Source: Acorus gramineus (lineage: Eukaryota; Streptophyta; Magnoliopsida; Acorales; Acoraceae). From it: 64,000 nucleotides of DNA. Shown here in pieces: positions 46,670 to 58,740 of the stretch. The notes under the pieces were generated by a model. It saw only the letters and a program-made list of their open reading frames with translations, was not told the DNA's origin and did not search any database. Within the stretch, counting starts at the first letter, position 1. Every line of letters begins with the position of its first letter. Location: positions 4,718,015 through 4,782,014 of the forward strand of contig CM060850.1 of the NCBI GenBank assembly GCA_030737835.1, written 5' to 3'. Position numbers and translations under genes: made by a program.

Positions 46670-48921
46670 TTAAAATGCGATGTCAACAATGTCACATATC
46701 AAATTCTCCATCATCCAATCAGTCTCCACCACCGAACAAATCGACGTCGCGCTCACCACCGAACGCAGCTTTTTCTCTATACATTGAAATGAATAAAAAG
46801 ATCAGACAATCAAATTTAACATTTATCATTCAATCCGTTTTACAATCTCGTCTACAGTCTAAAAATGATCTCTCAGCTATCTATCTATACAAAGTGACTA
46901 TAGTGTATGAAAATTTAAAAGAAAATCATTTTTTTAAAGAAAAAAAATATAATTTATTGGTGTATACATCACTTTTATAACAATATGTATTGATCCATAG
47001 ACTGCAAATAATACTACAGATGGAGTTTTTCTACATCAATTTAAACATTCGACATCAAGAAACTCACGTTTTGTGGGAGCTGCATGAGACAGCTTGTTGA
47101 GTGGCCGTGTTGTGAGAGGGAGGACCGGAAGCTTTTGGCAATCGCAGATTTCGATCATGTAACCATCTGGGTCATGGAAGAACAGTTGGTCTACTTGGAT
47201 CCCTCTGTCAATAACCACCGCAGTTATGTACTCCATCCCCATCTCTTCTAGCCTTCTCTTCACCAGACTGATGTCTGTACACTGTAAATATTCGACAAGG
47301 GTTCCATTCAGTACTGTGAGATGTCTTGCGCATTCTAGTAAAAAATAGAACTTGGGATCTCTCTTTTATCTTTTTTGTATACTTTGGTCTTTTATCTTTA
47401 TTTGTCTATTCATTGTTGGGAATAAAAAGATTATTCTTTTGGGGATTATTTTGAAAGAAGTGTTGAGGAGAGAGATTGAGAGATCATGCAGTTGCAATTA
47501 ATTGATTCCTCCCCCCTTTCCTGAAAAAACAAGTTGTCGAGCCAGTTCAACACATGTTAAGATTAAATCCTAGAAAGCCTTGCACTCCTCACATATTTTG
47601 ATGTCATAGATCCATTTAATTTTAGGTAGTTTTCTTTTAATATAACAAAAATATTGCACTAGTCATTTATCTTAACCCCCTGCTTTTAGTACTTATGTCG
47701 GCTGAATTTTATTTTAAATAACCATATATTTATGAGCTCTGTCACACTCATTTTTTGATATAGTTATAAATGCAGTACTATATATCTTTTTAGATCTATA
47801 CACTCATTTTATCGAGATATATATCTCATTGAATTTCTTTTATATTTTTTATAAGTGATATCATTTAATTCATTAGAGTATATATATTTCACATTTTATA
47901 AAAATAATTTCTCAAAAATATATGATTTAAAAAAAAATGAAAACATGCATGGCTTGTGTTTGATATTGTAATTTAAAAATTAAATACCCTCTAAAATATT
48001 ACAATTTCTACACAATTAAATGTAAAAATTCTTCAGGGGCATTTTTGTCTTTTACATGTACCAATTTGTCTTTACGATTATTTATAAGGACTGTAATGTC
48101 TATCCAATTAAATGTAAAAATCTTTCAGGGGCAATTTTGTCTTTTGCAAGAACTAATTTGTCTTTATGATTGTTTATAGGGACTGTAATGTGTACACAAT
48201 TTAATGTAAAAGTCTTTCAGGGGTAATTTTGTCTTTTGTAGGGACTAATTTGTCTTTATCACTGTTTATAAGGACTTTAATGTCTACACAATTATATGTG
48301 ATGGAATATTCTACGAATATTCCGTTAAGTTTGGATGGAAATTTAACTCAGGGATGATAATTGGGTTTTCTGAGTTTTCAGGGACTCGTACGTCTGTCAT
48401 AATTTTAGTAGGGACTTATATGGGTTTTTTCATGTTTGTAGGGATTTAGATGTCTTTACCCCTATTGTAAAATGGATTTAATGTAACATTTTCTGAGATA
48501 CATACATGTAACATTAAAGTAGGTAGGTGAAATTTTTTCATCTCAACTTACTTGGAAGGATATGTGATTATCTTTGGGGTTTATGACAGAAGGAGTTCTT
48601 GGGGCAGCAGAATCTGAACTGCACTGCAACAAATGGATGCCTATCCCATAATTGAACAACCTGATCAGAAGAAAAACATTGCTGAAAAAGATTTCCAGAC
48701 CACAAAAATAATATAAAAGAAGTCTTAGTGTTCTTGTTTAAAAAATTTAAATGGAAAACTCACCAAGCCCCCTCAAAATCGAACGACGATGGCCTCTTAA
48801 TGAGCACGAAACCGAGGACTTCTTGATAGAACTTGGCAGAGTCTATGACAGATTTACACACAAAGGAGACATGGTTGAGGGAGAGTAATGGGAGAGACTC
48901 CTGAATTGCGTGGACGCCCAT
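46670..48921 (-). CDS. GLYI4/7-like: Glyoxalase-fold (VOC) protein, copy D
   Basis: Exons are 48764-48921, 48552-48660, 47068-47281 and 46670-46776, giving 195 residues. The first exon is 12 bases shorter than in the other copies, removing four residues before SLPLLSLNHVSFVC. The structure is otherwise as in copy C, including the third intron and a tail of VVETDWMMENLICDIVDIAF. Candidate ligands are His17, His62, His85 and Glu133, and FFHDPDGYMIEICDC is intact. VVIDRGIQVDQ replaces the VVEEGG of copy C. Intron 2 is about 1.27 kb, against 89-378 bases in the others, because a foldback-element arm has inserted. The frame is intact, so the gene is likely expressed unless the inserted arm disturbs splicing or attracts silencing. 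Confidence 0.92.
47961..48462. mobile_element. Right-arm-only relative of the 935-bp foldback element, in VOC D intron 2
   Basis: From TAATTTAAAAATTAAATACC to GATGTCTTTACCCC it matches about 20410-20882 almost continuously, including the CTTCAGGGGCATTTTT, GGGACTCGTACGTCTGTC and TTAGTAGGGACTTATAT phrases. The opposite arm is absent. Confidence 0.9.
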
Positions 48922-48978
48922 GTTTGTCTATCTAGTTCAAAAATAAATGAAATGTGTAATGTTGTGTGTAAGAGGGGG

Positions 48979-48988
48979 TATATATAAG
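48979..48988 (-). promoter_or_regulatory. TATA box of VOC copy D
   Basis: Minus-strand TTATATATAC lies about 58-67 bases upstream of the ATG, followed by CCCCTCTTACAC, in the same CCCTCT context as the other copies. Confidence 0.65.
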
Positions 48989-48989
48989 G

Positions 48990-50300
48990 CTCTCCAACTC
49001 GGCAGAAGGAAAAAAATGGCAATAGAAGATTTAGCTGATGACAAGGATATGACAGGTTAGCTTAAGGGGAATGGGCTACAGGCTTTCTGAATAGAACCTT
49101 CTATATATGTCTATTTATTTTGATCTTATCTAGTTGGTCTCCATGGAAAGTATTCAGCAGTTTCTACAAGTATTTAGTGTGACGAGAATATAGAATAGTC
49201 ACATATCTTGTAGTTCAAGAAGTTGATATGGGGTTTCCCCGACGGCTGAAATAAATATTTAAATGTAACCAAGGAAACAAATTGTTGATGTAATGATGTC
49301 TCTGAGCCTCCATTTGGTTCGAGAATATGGTTGGAATAAATAAGAATTAATCAAGATAATCTCAAAATGAATGTTTGGAGTATTGAAATAAATGAGAATT
49401 TATATATCATAATTAACTGTTATAAAGTGGTATATAAATTTCAGCCAACCTCTAGAATTAAATTATTCCAGATTATTTAACTCAAAAGAATATGTAAGGC
49501 CACTGTTAAATTAACTGTCATCACATCTTATAAATCAACTGTCATCATTTTTTTCATCTTTTAATCATTATCGACACTTTATTAACAATTTATCCAAATA
49601 ACAAAAAATAACTTTATTATTATGTTTCTCAATTAAAATAATTCAAAACACAAGGGAATACAGAATGATTTGAGCTGTCTAAGATGGTATGGTTTTCATT
49701 AACTTAAAATTATGGGTCACTACATATAACAATCTAATGAAACACATCTCTTTGAAGTATATATGTTTAAGAAGATGCATATAAAGATATGGTTTGAATT
49801 TGATTAGACAATTATGCTTTTGGTGGATCATTGACCCTGCAGAAAGACCAATGCGCATACTCCACTGGATTTCATTACCCATCTTGGACAAATTGTTGGA
49901 TCTTCAAGTTTCTTTTTGAAAGCACCACACATTGAATTCCTAAGTTTATAGTTTATAGTTTATACAATAATTGAATGTTATATTGTGTTAAAAGTTATGT
50001 CTTTCGTGAAAGATTAACTATGGAAATTCGTTTTTTAAAGAACCTTGTAAAGCGAGTGAAGTTCGACAGAGAAAGATTAATATATATCATATGTACCGTG
50101 ACCTAAGAATTCTGTCTTAAACCAATTCTTTAATCAATTGTTCATAATTGACGCGGCTTTTTAACTTCTTGTTTAAGCATTTATTCAGTTTAGGGGGTTT
50201 AAAGTTTTCCTTCTTTCTTTTTTTTTTATTTTTTTATTTTTGGAGGGACAAGAGAAAGGCATATATTAACTAACCAAACAATATGGAAAAACCATAAAGT
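48990..50300. other. Intergenic stretch upstream of VOC copy D
   Basis: No gene seen. GCCTCCATTTGGTTCGAG near 49307 resembles a MITE end, but no partner was found. Confidence 0.4.
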
Positions 50301-50310
50301 ATTTACATAG

Positions 50311-51128
50311 GGGCGCGTCTATCCCCACCAAGCGTTTTTCTTACCCCACCAATCGAAAAAAAAATTTGGTGTTTGGCTATTCCCACCAATTCAGATCGAC
50401 TGAACTTGGTCGTCAGTTCAGATTTTGGACGATCGTAATTGATCGAATAGGGTTCAGAACTATATCTACCTATTTTTTGTAAACAAATAAATTTTTAGGT
50501 TTAACCATCATATTCTACATTTATTCTTTTATCCAAACAACAGCTAAGGGGCAGAAAAAAATATAAGTAGATATACTTTCAATTAATTTAAAATTTTATA
50601 GAAAAATATCTTATTAGACAAATATATATCATTTTTAAGCTTCGTTTGAATTCGTAGTTAAGAGGATTCTTCATTTGAAAACAAAAAAAAAAACATATCA
50701 GTTGATCCAAATACATTATATATTTTTTCTTTTGAAAATTTGTCTGTCACTTATGTAAAAAAAAAATGTTCTTATATTCTACATTTAAGAATAATAATTT
50801 ATTCTACTTACATTACAACTCAGACTTGGAGTGGTATGAAGGATTCAAGAAAGATATACGTCATAAGATTATATTTCCAAGAAAAAAAATTATAAACTTT
50901 ATTACAAATCTTGTTCGACTAAGTTCGGTCGCCCAAAACCTGAAATGACGACTAAATCCGGTCGCCCAAAACCTGAAATGGCGATCAAGTCCGGTCGCCC
51001 AAAACCTAAAGTGGAGACCAAATTTGGTCGACCTGGCCAGATCGGTGGGAAAAGATAAAACACCAGTTTTTTTTTTTTTTGTCCGATTGGTGGGGTAAGA
51101 AAAACGCTTGGTGGGGATAGCCGCGCCC
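50311..51128. mobile_element. 818-bp Mutator-like element with 9-bp target duplication
   Basis: The terminal inverted repeats (GGGCGCGTCTATCCCCACC against GGTGGGGATAGCCGCGCCC) extend about 50 bases through AGCGTTTTTCTTACCCCACC. TTTACATAG flanks it at 50302-50310 and 51129-51137. Near the right end three units of about 32 bases contain GGTCGCCCAAAACCTGAAAT. It carries no transposase. Confidence 0.92.
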
Positions 51129-51239
51129 TTTACATAGAAGACCGAGGATAAAACCTATGACTTATACAAAAATACAAAGTATGTTTTACAGGTTGAAGTA
51201 TATATACACTGGATACGATCATGTTGGAGGCCGCCTGCT

Positions 51240-51520
51240 AACATTTTACTTTGAGTATAACAAGCATGCCAAGCCAAGAAGTCTGGGCCGGCCACCCACT
51301 CTCGAGGGACCTGGATGTATTCAACAGGGACTGAACTTCGATTAAGTTGTCGAATTTGAGATACTAACTCCCTTAATTTAGGTGGGTCATCCTCAGCACT
51401 ATTAAAAAGTTGTATTACTTGAGCTGAATCTAAACAGACATTTATGTTATGCATTCCCCAACTACGTGCGAATTGTAGGTCTAGATGTACACGGGCGGAG
51501 CTGGGGTGGGGGGGGGGAGG
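51240..51520 (-). pseudogene. RNase H-like domain fragment of a retroelement
   Basis: A minus-strand frame reads LDLQFARSWGMHNINVCLDS, AQVIQLFNSAEDDP, ELVSQIRQL and VEYIQVPREWVAGPDFLAWH. This is the order of the RVT_3-type RNase H domain found at the C-terminus of plant LINEs and in domesticated relatives (ARS.G...I.VE.DS..VI..LN, then V.R..N..AD.LA). The acidic DS is kept; the N-terminal part is missing. The poly-G/C stretch at 51509-51518 lies upstream. Confidence 0.7.
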
Positions 51521-51639
51521 GCCATCAACATATATCAACATATGTATAGGTGATTAATGGGGAGTCAATCAACATAGATCAACATATTTATAGGTGATTA
51601 ATAGGGAGTCAATGGCTGAAAGTTTTTTTTTTTTTTTTT

Positions 51640-52180
51640 GTATATAAACCGCTCAAAAGACTATGTCTCCAAATACCTTTATTTAAATTTTATTCCCAAC
51701 ATATCAAAGGGTTTTTATTTTGCATCAAGGCCCTTTTGAGGAGTCTTTTGCATGAAATAATTTTTATTTTATTTTTGTCAGAATACCATCTAAAAAAAGG
51801 GAAATTAGTGAAAATAATAATTCACCCAGGTTTTTTTTTTGACAAAAATGAGATCTTTTAACCCCCCCCCCCCTTGGGAAGTGACATTGACTTATTCAAC
51901 CCTGATAGTTATACTGAGATAGATAACAGTGTTTAACATAATAAACCTATTTTTGTTTGGTTGTAATTTCTATTTTTCTTATTGGGAAATGTAAAATATA
52001 GATTTTTGTTGTTTGGTTCACCAAAGATAAATTGTGAATAAAATGTTGATAAGTGATGCAGCGTAGGGCTACGCTCTTTTGCAGATGCGATCAAGGATGC
52101 AAAATCTGCAGGCTCAACTAACGCTATTGATTCTTCACGAAAAATGCCAAGACGGTGGGCTTCAACAATCTATTGATTTC
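51640..52180. other. Intergenic stretch
   Basis: Includes T-rich and C-rich (51864-51873) homopolymers. Nothing gene-like. Confidence 0.4.
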
Positions 52181-53941
52181 TTAAAGAAATACTAGATGAT
52201 AAAACTCTATGTAATCGATATTCACCACGAATAACAAAATGAAAGAAGTAAATAAATTATATGGGGGAGAAGGTGTCAGTAACATTGTATTTACGGGGGA
52301 AGGTGAGGTAAATGAAAATGGGCTCGGGTTGACCAAGAAACTGGGTGTTGGTGGGGTTTTGGGGGTAGGGCACGCCTTGGGGGTCTTGACAGGGGCTTCC
52401 TGCTTCAAGGTCTTGGCCTGGCGGAGGTCAATGAGGTCATTGAACATGTCTTCCACCGATAGGTATCCTAGGGTAGCCACTCTTTCCTCTAGATGGCTAA
52501 GGAATTGTTTGGTTTGGTTTCCCTGATGGTTGTCCTCCTCTATTATGTCGTCTCAGATGTAACCTTCCATGGTGTGGAATAGTTTTAGGGTGTGAATGAA
52601 TGCAAGTTTAAAGCAGTAATAAAGGGTGTTATAAAGCAGTAAAGGGTGCGCAGTTGGTGTGCAGCTTAAAGCAGTAAAGAGGGTGATGAAAGCAATAAAG
52701 GGTGCACAACTGTGTGCGGCTTAAAGCAGTAAAGGATGTTGTGATGCAAAGTAGAGGAGGGTCTGACTTGAACGATGGAAAATTTTTATTTTCTAAAAGG
52801 GGTGGTAGGGTTTAGTCAAGTTTTGGAGGGAGGCAAAAAAGGATTACCTTTTGTTGTTTTCCACGTGGGATGTCCCATCGTGATCACCAAGTTTGTCGGT
52901 ATCGGATTTTGGAGGGTCCCCGAAAGGGCGCCTTTCTTCGATGCGGCGTGTGTGGGGGTTCTTCTGGGATTCACATCCGATGCGCGCCTTGGCAGGCTCG
53001 GTCGGATCATCTCTCAGAAGGATGGAAGGGGCGTGCAGTTCCTTGCTGGGGTGCCTGACATCTCCTCAGGAGGATTCAGGGGTGGTTGTGATCGCCAACT
53101 ACGTTTTTGAAAAGCAGGAAAAGTTGGGGTTGGATTTGATCACCTTCGTGGGGAGTTTGTGGAGTCTCCGCTCTGAGATACAGGCTTGCCGCACACAAAG
53201 GTAAAAAAACATGAATCCTTTTCTATCTCAGGAACTTGACAAAGGGGGTTTGGAAGTCAGGGGGGTGTAGGTGAGGGCCGACTAGTGGAAAATATCCGCC
53301 TAAAGGGGGACGGCTAGTGGTGATTAAACGCCTGGTGTCTGGTTTAGTTTGGGCAGAATCTGGGTAGGAAATGGGTTAGGGTTTGGCTGAGGTTAAACTA
53401 GGTTTAACCTGGGTTTTGGAGAGTGAATTTGTGTAGGGAATGGGTTTTCTACTCACAAATAGGACTCTCTTTCTCTCTCCCTTTAAGGTTTCAAGTAGTA
53501 GGTGTGGGAGTGTGTTGATTTGAATGGTGGATTGTTGTGAATTGTGAATTGATGATTGATTCTTGATGATCTTGTAGAAATGCTTTGGACCCCGTCTATT
53601 TATAGTAAAAGAGAGGCAGAGGAATGTCCAATGGACAATAGATCAAAATGGATAATAAGGTGCTTGATTTGACCCCCATTAGATCTTTGTTTTTCTGAAT
53701 TGTCCAGGAGGGGGGCGGCTACTCTCAGGTTGCCGCCCCAATGATGACATGCCAAATGTCCCATCTCTGACGAGCGGTGGCTTGAGTCGCTACTGGGGTT
53801 GAACCGGTCAAGATGGGGTGGCTAAATGGAACTAACCGCCACAATCATCAGCATTAAATGCTACTTTATGTCCCATCCAAGGGAAGCGGTTTGGGATAGG
53901 CTAGGGGGGGCGGCTAGTTGAATCTAGTCGCCCAATAAGAG
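52181..53941 (-). mobile_element. Probable retroelement fragment with a minus-strand promoter
   Basis: On the minus strand ACTATAAATAGAC (about 53605) is followed by a CA-rich leader and GAGAGAGAAAGAGAG, like a plant promoter or LTR R/U5. A GC-richer zone follows (53204-52775), then a Pro-rich frame (52181-52480: MATLGYLSVEDMFNDLIDL, then TPKTPPTP). I recognise no protease, RT or integrase. It is bounded on the right, at about 53941, by the first exon-2 copy of the unrecognised gene, as if inserted there. A non-LTR or host origin is possible. Confidence 0.35.
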
Positions 53942-54300
53942 GACACCGGTTCTTCAACTACACTTCAAATTGAAAATCTTGAGAAGAGTCAGATAAAAAC
54001 ATCAAGTTCTCATTATTTGTTCATGGAGGTACTTATTCTTCAATGACACCACCAAATGAATATCTCGAGGAGAGTCGGACGAAAACATAGGAACCTGAAT
54101 GCTTTGAGGATTACATGATATATATGGAAGATACTTCTTCTTCAAAGATACCTCCAAATGAAGGTCCTAAGAAAAGACTAAAGAAAATATTCAAGTGTGC
54201 AAAAAGAACACTAACTATAAAATGGGTCCATTGAAGAAAAAGTGTGCGGAAGACTAAAAATTAATTTTCTTATCTTCACTTTTTTTTTTCAATTTGTACA
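53942..54300 (+). pseudogene. Broken exon-2 copy of the unrecognised MDQEVKN gene
   Basis: It matches 59938-60385 in order: GGTTCTTCA, AAAATCTTGAGAAGA, TCTCGAGGAGAGTCGGACGA, GAATGCTTTGA, GATTACATGATA. In-frame TAG and frameshifts break it, although DYMIYMEDTSSSKIPPNEGP remains readable. No exon 1 precedes it; retroelement-like DNA lies immediately upstream. Confidence 0.8.
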
Positions 54301-54479
54301 ACTGCATGTATATTTTGGTAGCGGGAACTTCCTTGTTTGTATGTTCAATTGCATGTTTGTTTGTATGAACTTCTTTGTTAGTAGGAACTTGGTATGAAAA
54401 TCTATCAATGAATGAAAAAAATACTAAATTGCAGTATCGCATGTCTAGTAAATACTTGTTAAGATTAAGATACATAAAT

Positions 54480-56820
54480 TAAGAGTGCTATTACACTCAA
54501 TTATTTTTTCAGCCTCAATTCTAGTCTTATATATGTTGATTGAAAATTAATGAAGCATTTACTCACATTAACATGATGTATATATGCTTTGATAGAAATT
54601 TTTCACATTTTTTATAAATGAATCTATGCAATTCATTATAGTATATGTTTCATTTTTTATAAAAACATGTACCTCATTAGATTATATATGCTATTTTTAA
54701 AAAATTTAAAATATATGTAGACTAGAATTAGAGTTAGAAAATAGGCTATATTTAATATTATCAATTAATTAATAAAGAGGTAAGTTGAATTGGCCAAACT
54801 TCAGTGTCCAGTTAACACCCAATAATAAAATGAACTAACTTAAAATTTAGAATATGGTCAACCTGCATATTGATTGTTGAACATACAAATGATTTTTAGA
54901 AAAAAGGTCTATGGATTGCTTAAATAGACAAAAACAAAAATCAATTGTTATTTATCAATAGGAGCTTTAGAGTGATTTTATATGAATTTTTAAGGGAAAA
55001 AAATACCCAAAACAAACTTCTAAAATTTCTATAAACCCAAATCAGCCTCATTCAAAACTTCTACCAAACAAAATATTCTTTTACCAATCTTGTAACTTAA
55101 GATGACTAAATTGTTCATTTTATGTAATCTTAAACTCTCTTTTATCTTTTTAAAACTTATTACACTCCCACTTCAATTTTAATTTAACAAAACTTACAAA
55201 AATAATTTCCTATGGAAATGATTTTTAAATTATTATCTTTTTGTACTTTTGAGTATGTTATTAACAATCAATAGCAAATATTGATTAAAAAAAGAATTAC
55301 TAATTTTCAAAAGATTGTTTGGATATATTTAAATTTTAAAAGATTTTTTGGGAAAATATTCAATTGTACAAAAAGAAACTAAATACATCATTTATTATAA
55401 AGAATAACAAAAAAATTCAGCAAATATTTTAAAATTTAAAAATATCTAAAATAAATATTTAAAAATACAATGATGCTAAATTTTATAACGAAGATTTTTA
55501 AAGTATATTAAAAAATATAAACACATTCTCAAATAAAAAAATTATTTCTATATTGTTAATGTTTATTAGTTAAATGGAGTATGTGAAATATTTTTTATTT
55601 GATTAGAGAGAGTTTAAATGTTAAATAACATAAGGTATTTAACTCATTTTCGATTAGAAGATTGTTAAATAGATTTTTGTATAGAGTTATTAAAAATGCT
55701 TGATTTGGTGTTTCAAATTTAGTAGGAGTAAATATGTAAAATTGTGTTACGTATAATTGAAAACACTTTCCATTAAAAAGATTTTAAAGAGCATCCAAGG
55801 TTGTTTTAATATTTCTAAATTTTTCAAATTTCTTTATTTGTATAGATTGCCAAATATTAAATAGGGTTAATTACGCTGTGACTCAGCATTAAAGTGGTTT
55901 GTATGAAAACAATTTTTTTTTTCTTTTTCATGTAACCACAATCAATGCAACCAATCATGATTATTTATAACGGAAGGTGAAGTTTCTTGTTTCGGTTTCA
56001 TAATGTGTTTCAAAAAATACACAATTGTTTTAACCGACTTATAAAAATTATATATAGCCTCTTCATTGCATTGAAAAAAATAAAACACAGATTATCCTGA
56101 ATTTAGTTATTTCACAATCAGAGAATTGAAAGAAATGATCCATACTAAGGAGGTAACAATTTCCTCACTTCCCGGACTCATCATATAATCATTATTATTT
56201 GATAATTTAGTAGGATGTCTTTTGTTTAATTGTTATTAAGAATTTGGATTTTGAGAATGCCTATTTAAATAGTTATAGGAATCCCAAACACATCATAATT
56301 ATCAGAAATCTGAATTTAGGATTATTTTTATATATTTCATTGTGTTTATATTGTGATAATGATTGTAATATTATTATTTATTAGTCTCAATAGGTTATAG
56401 TTAATTTGTTCCGCAGTTTATTATTATTTTTTAGGGATCACCTATTCACCATTGAAATCAAATTTTCAAGAACATGTTTGAGATCCATTAATTGTTGAAG
56501 CTAATGTTAAAGTGGGAAATATTAGATATCCCCTGGATTAATGTTATATAATTAATATGTAAAGATTCATTGTTAGGATATTCTTATATTTTCCTATTTT
56601 TTCACTTTCTTTATCTAGTATTTCCTATTTTTTCGTTGACTAGTTTGATATTTCCTCTTTTGTGAATTCATATTGTATATCTATAAATATTTCCTTTGTC
56701 TCTTCTAAAACAATGAAACTTTTCCTTTATTCTAACAAAATATATATTAGGCTTACTTGCTCCATTATTTGAGTTTCTCATTACTTTTCATTAATATTTG
56801 TTTTGCTATTTCGTTCATCA
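54480..56820. repeat. Spacer of tandem duplication, unit 1
   Basis: Collinear with 57080-59700: CAGTTAACACCCAATAATAA, GAGCATCCAAGGTTG, GATTGCCAAAT, TATATATAGCCTCTTCA, TTAGGATTATTT. AT-rich and non-coding. It lacks two insertions present in unit 2. Confidence 0.85.
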
Positions 56821-56898
56821 ATGGATCAGGAAGTGAAGAACTCGAATATCCATAATCGATGGGGCCAGGTTATTATGCAATTAAACATCCCGTATGAG
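56821..56898 (+). pseudogene. Orphan exon-1 copy of the unrecognised gene
   Basis: It encodes MDQEVKNSNIHNRWGQVIMQ and LNIPYE with an intact GT donor, as in the 59708 copy (78 bases each). The intron follows for about 130 bases and then diverges just before where exon 2 should start. Confidence 0.75.
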
Positions 56899-58303
56899 GT
56901 TAGTACATGATCTTGATGTCCTTTATCTTAACTTCACTGATAAACATCCTATCATATACTAATTTTGAATATTAATTAATTTTGAAAATGAGGTGCTAAT
57001 CTTAATGTTATATTTGTGATTGTTTTCAATATTCCATGTTTACTAAACACTTTTTAAAATTGAATATAGTTTAATTAATCAAGACCAGGTTGGCCAGCTC
57101 AATAGGTCAACCTTCAGTGTCTAGTTAACACCCAATAATAAAATGAACTAACTTAAAATTTAACATATAGTCATTAACGAAAACAAAAATTAACATATGG
57201 TCAACCGGCATGTCTAATCTATGGATTGCTTAAATAGGAAAAAAAATCAATTGTTATTAATTACCAATTGAAGCTTTAGGGTGATGTTATATGAATTTTT
57301 AAAGGAAAAAATACACATAAAAAACTTCTTCTAAAATTTTCTTAAAACCCAAATCAACCTCACTTACAAATCTAGAGAAAAAACATTTTTACCAATCTTG
57401 TAACTTAACATCTCTAAAAAAATTTTAATTTCTTAAATTGTATTACTCTCCCACTTTAATTTTAACATAAAAGAAAGTTTTTAAAATAATTTATAAAATA
57501 ATATATTTTTTTTATTTTTGAGTATTCAATTGATATTCAATGGCAAATATCGATTTAAAATAGGATTACTAATTTTCAAAATATTTTTTGAATATATTAA
57601 ATTTTAAAAGAATTTTTGGGAACATATCCAATTGTAGAAAGAATTCTTATGTCAGTTGCAATAAAGAATAACAAAATCAATTTCAATAAATATTTTAAAA
57701 TTAAAAAATATCGAAATAAATCTTCAAAAATACACTGATGCTAATTTTTATAATGATGATTTTTAAATTTTATTATAAAATATAAAAAAATGTTTAAACA
57801 CAATCTCAAATAAAAAAATTATTTCAATATTGTTAATGTGTAATTATTAGTAAAATATATTATGTGAAATATTTTTAATTAGTTTAGAGAGAGTTTAATT
57901 GTTAAATAATTTAAGCTAATTAACTCATTTTAGGTTACAAGATTTTTAAATAAATATTTTTGGATAGAATTCTTAAAAATGTTTTGGGTATTTCAAATCA
58001 TTAAAAGATTTTTTTAGGTATTTTCAATATTTAAAGAGCATCCAAGGTTGTTGAAATATTTCTAAATTTTTCAAATTAAATTTCGTTATTTATATAGATT
58101 GCCAAATCTTAATTAGCGTTAGTTACGATGTGACTCAACAATAAAGTGGTTTCTAATAAAACAAAAAAAATTCCAATTTTGGTAACTACAATCAATGCAA
58201 CTGATCATAACCACTGATCTAATATATAGACTTTGATCAATTAATTACTCTCTCAAATGAAGGTATAGTTTCATGTTTTGGTTTGGTGGTGTGTTTCAAA
58301 AAA

Positions 58304-58740
58304 GGGTAAAATGTGTTTGGACCCTTTAAATTTTCTAAACATGTAGAAACACTCCTTATAGTTTAAAAACATGCAATTATACCCCAGCAATTAAATTTTC
58401 CATAAGATGAGATAAAAATAAGATTTTATCATTTTAATTAAATTTTTATCTTGTTTTAATCTTTTAATTAATTATTGTGACTTAACAATTCCACAAAAAA
58501 TACACCCTGACACATTTGAAGAGTTAATTATTGTATAAGTTAATATTCATAAAACATAATTGATTAATTAATTTTTTATAAATATTTAGAGAACTAAGGG
58601 TAAAATAGTAATTTTAAATTATTTTTATCTCGTCTTAACAAAAAAGATATAATAACAAAGGGTATAAGTGCATATTTTTAAACTTCACGGGATGTTTCTG
58701 TAGGTTTTGAAAACTTTTTGGGTCCAAATGCATTTTACCC
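58304..58740. mobile_element. 437-bp MITE with TTCAAAAA target duplication and a paralogous empty site
   Basis: The ends GGGTAAAATGTGTTTGGACC and GGGTCCAAATGCATTTTACCC are inverted. TTCAAAAA(A/T) flanks both sides (58295 and 58741). The sister spacer at about 56010 reads TTTCAAAAAATACACAATTG uninterrupted, which is the unoccupied site. Non-coding. Confidence 0.9.

Noticed and set aside
47961-48470. TATTGTAA as target duplication of the half-element in VOC D
   Set aside because: The left occurrence is inside sequence homologous to the full element, so the match is not a clean flank and is probably chance.
52775-53204. Overlapping plus-strand frames of about 100 residues
   Set aside because: Three frames and the opposite strand are all open in a GC-rich stretch; no domain recognised.
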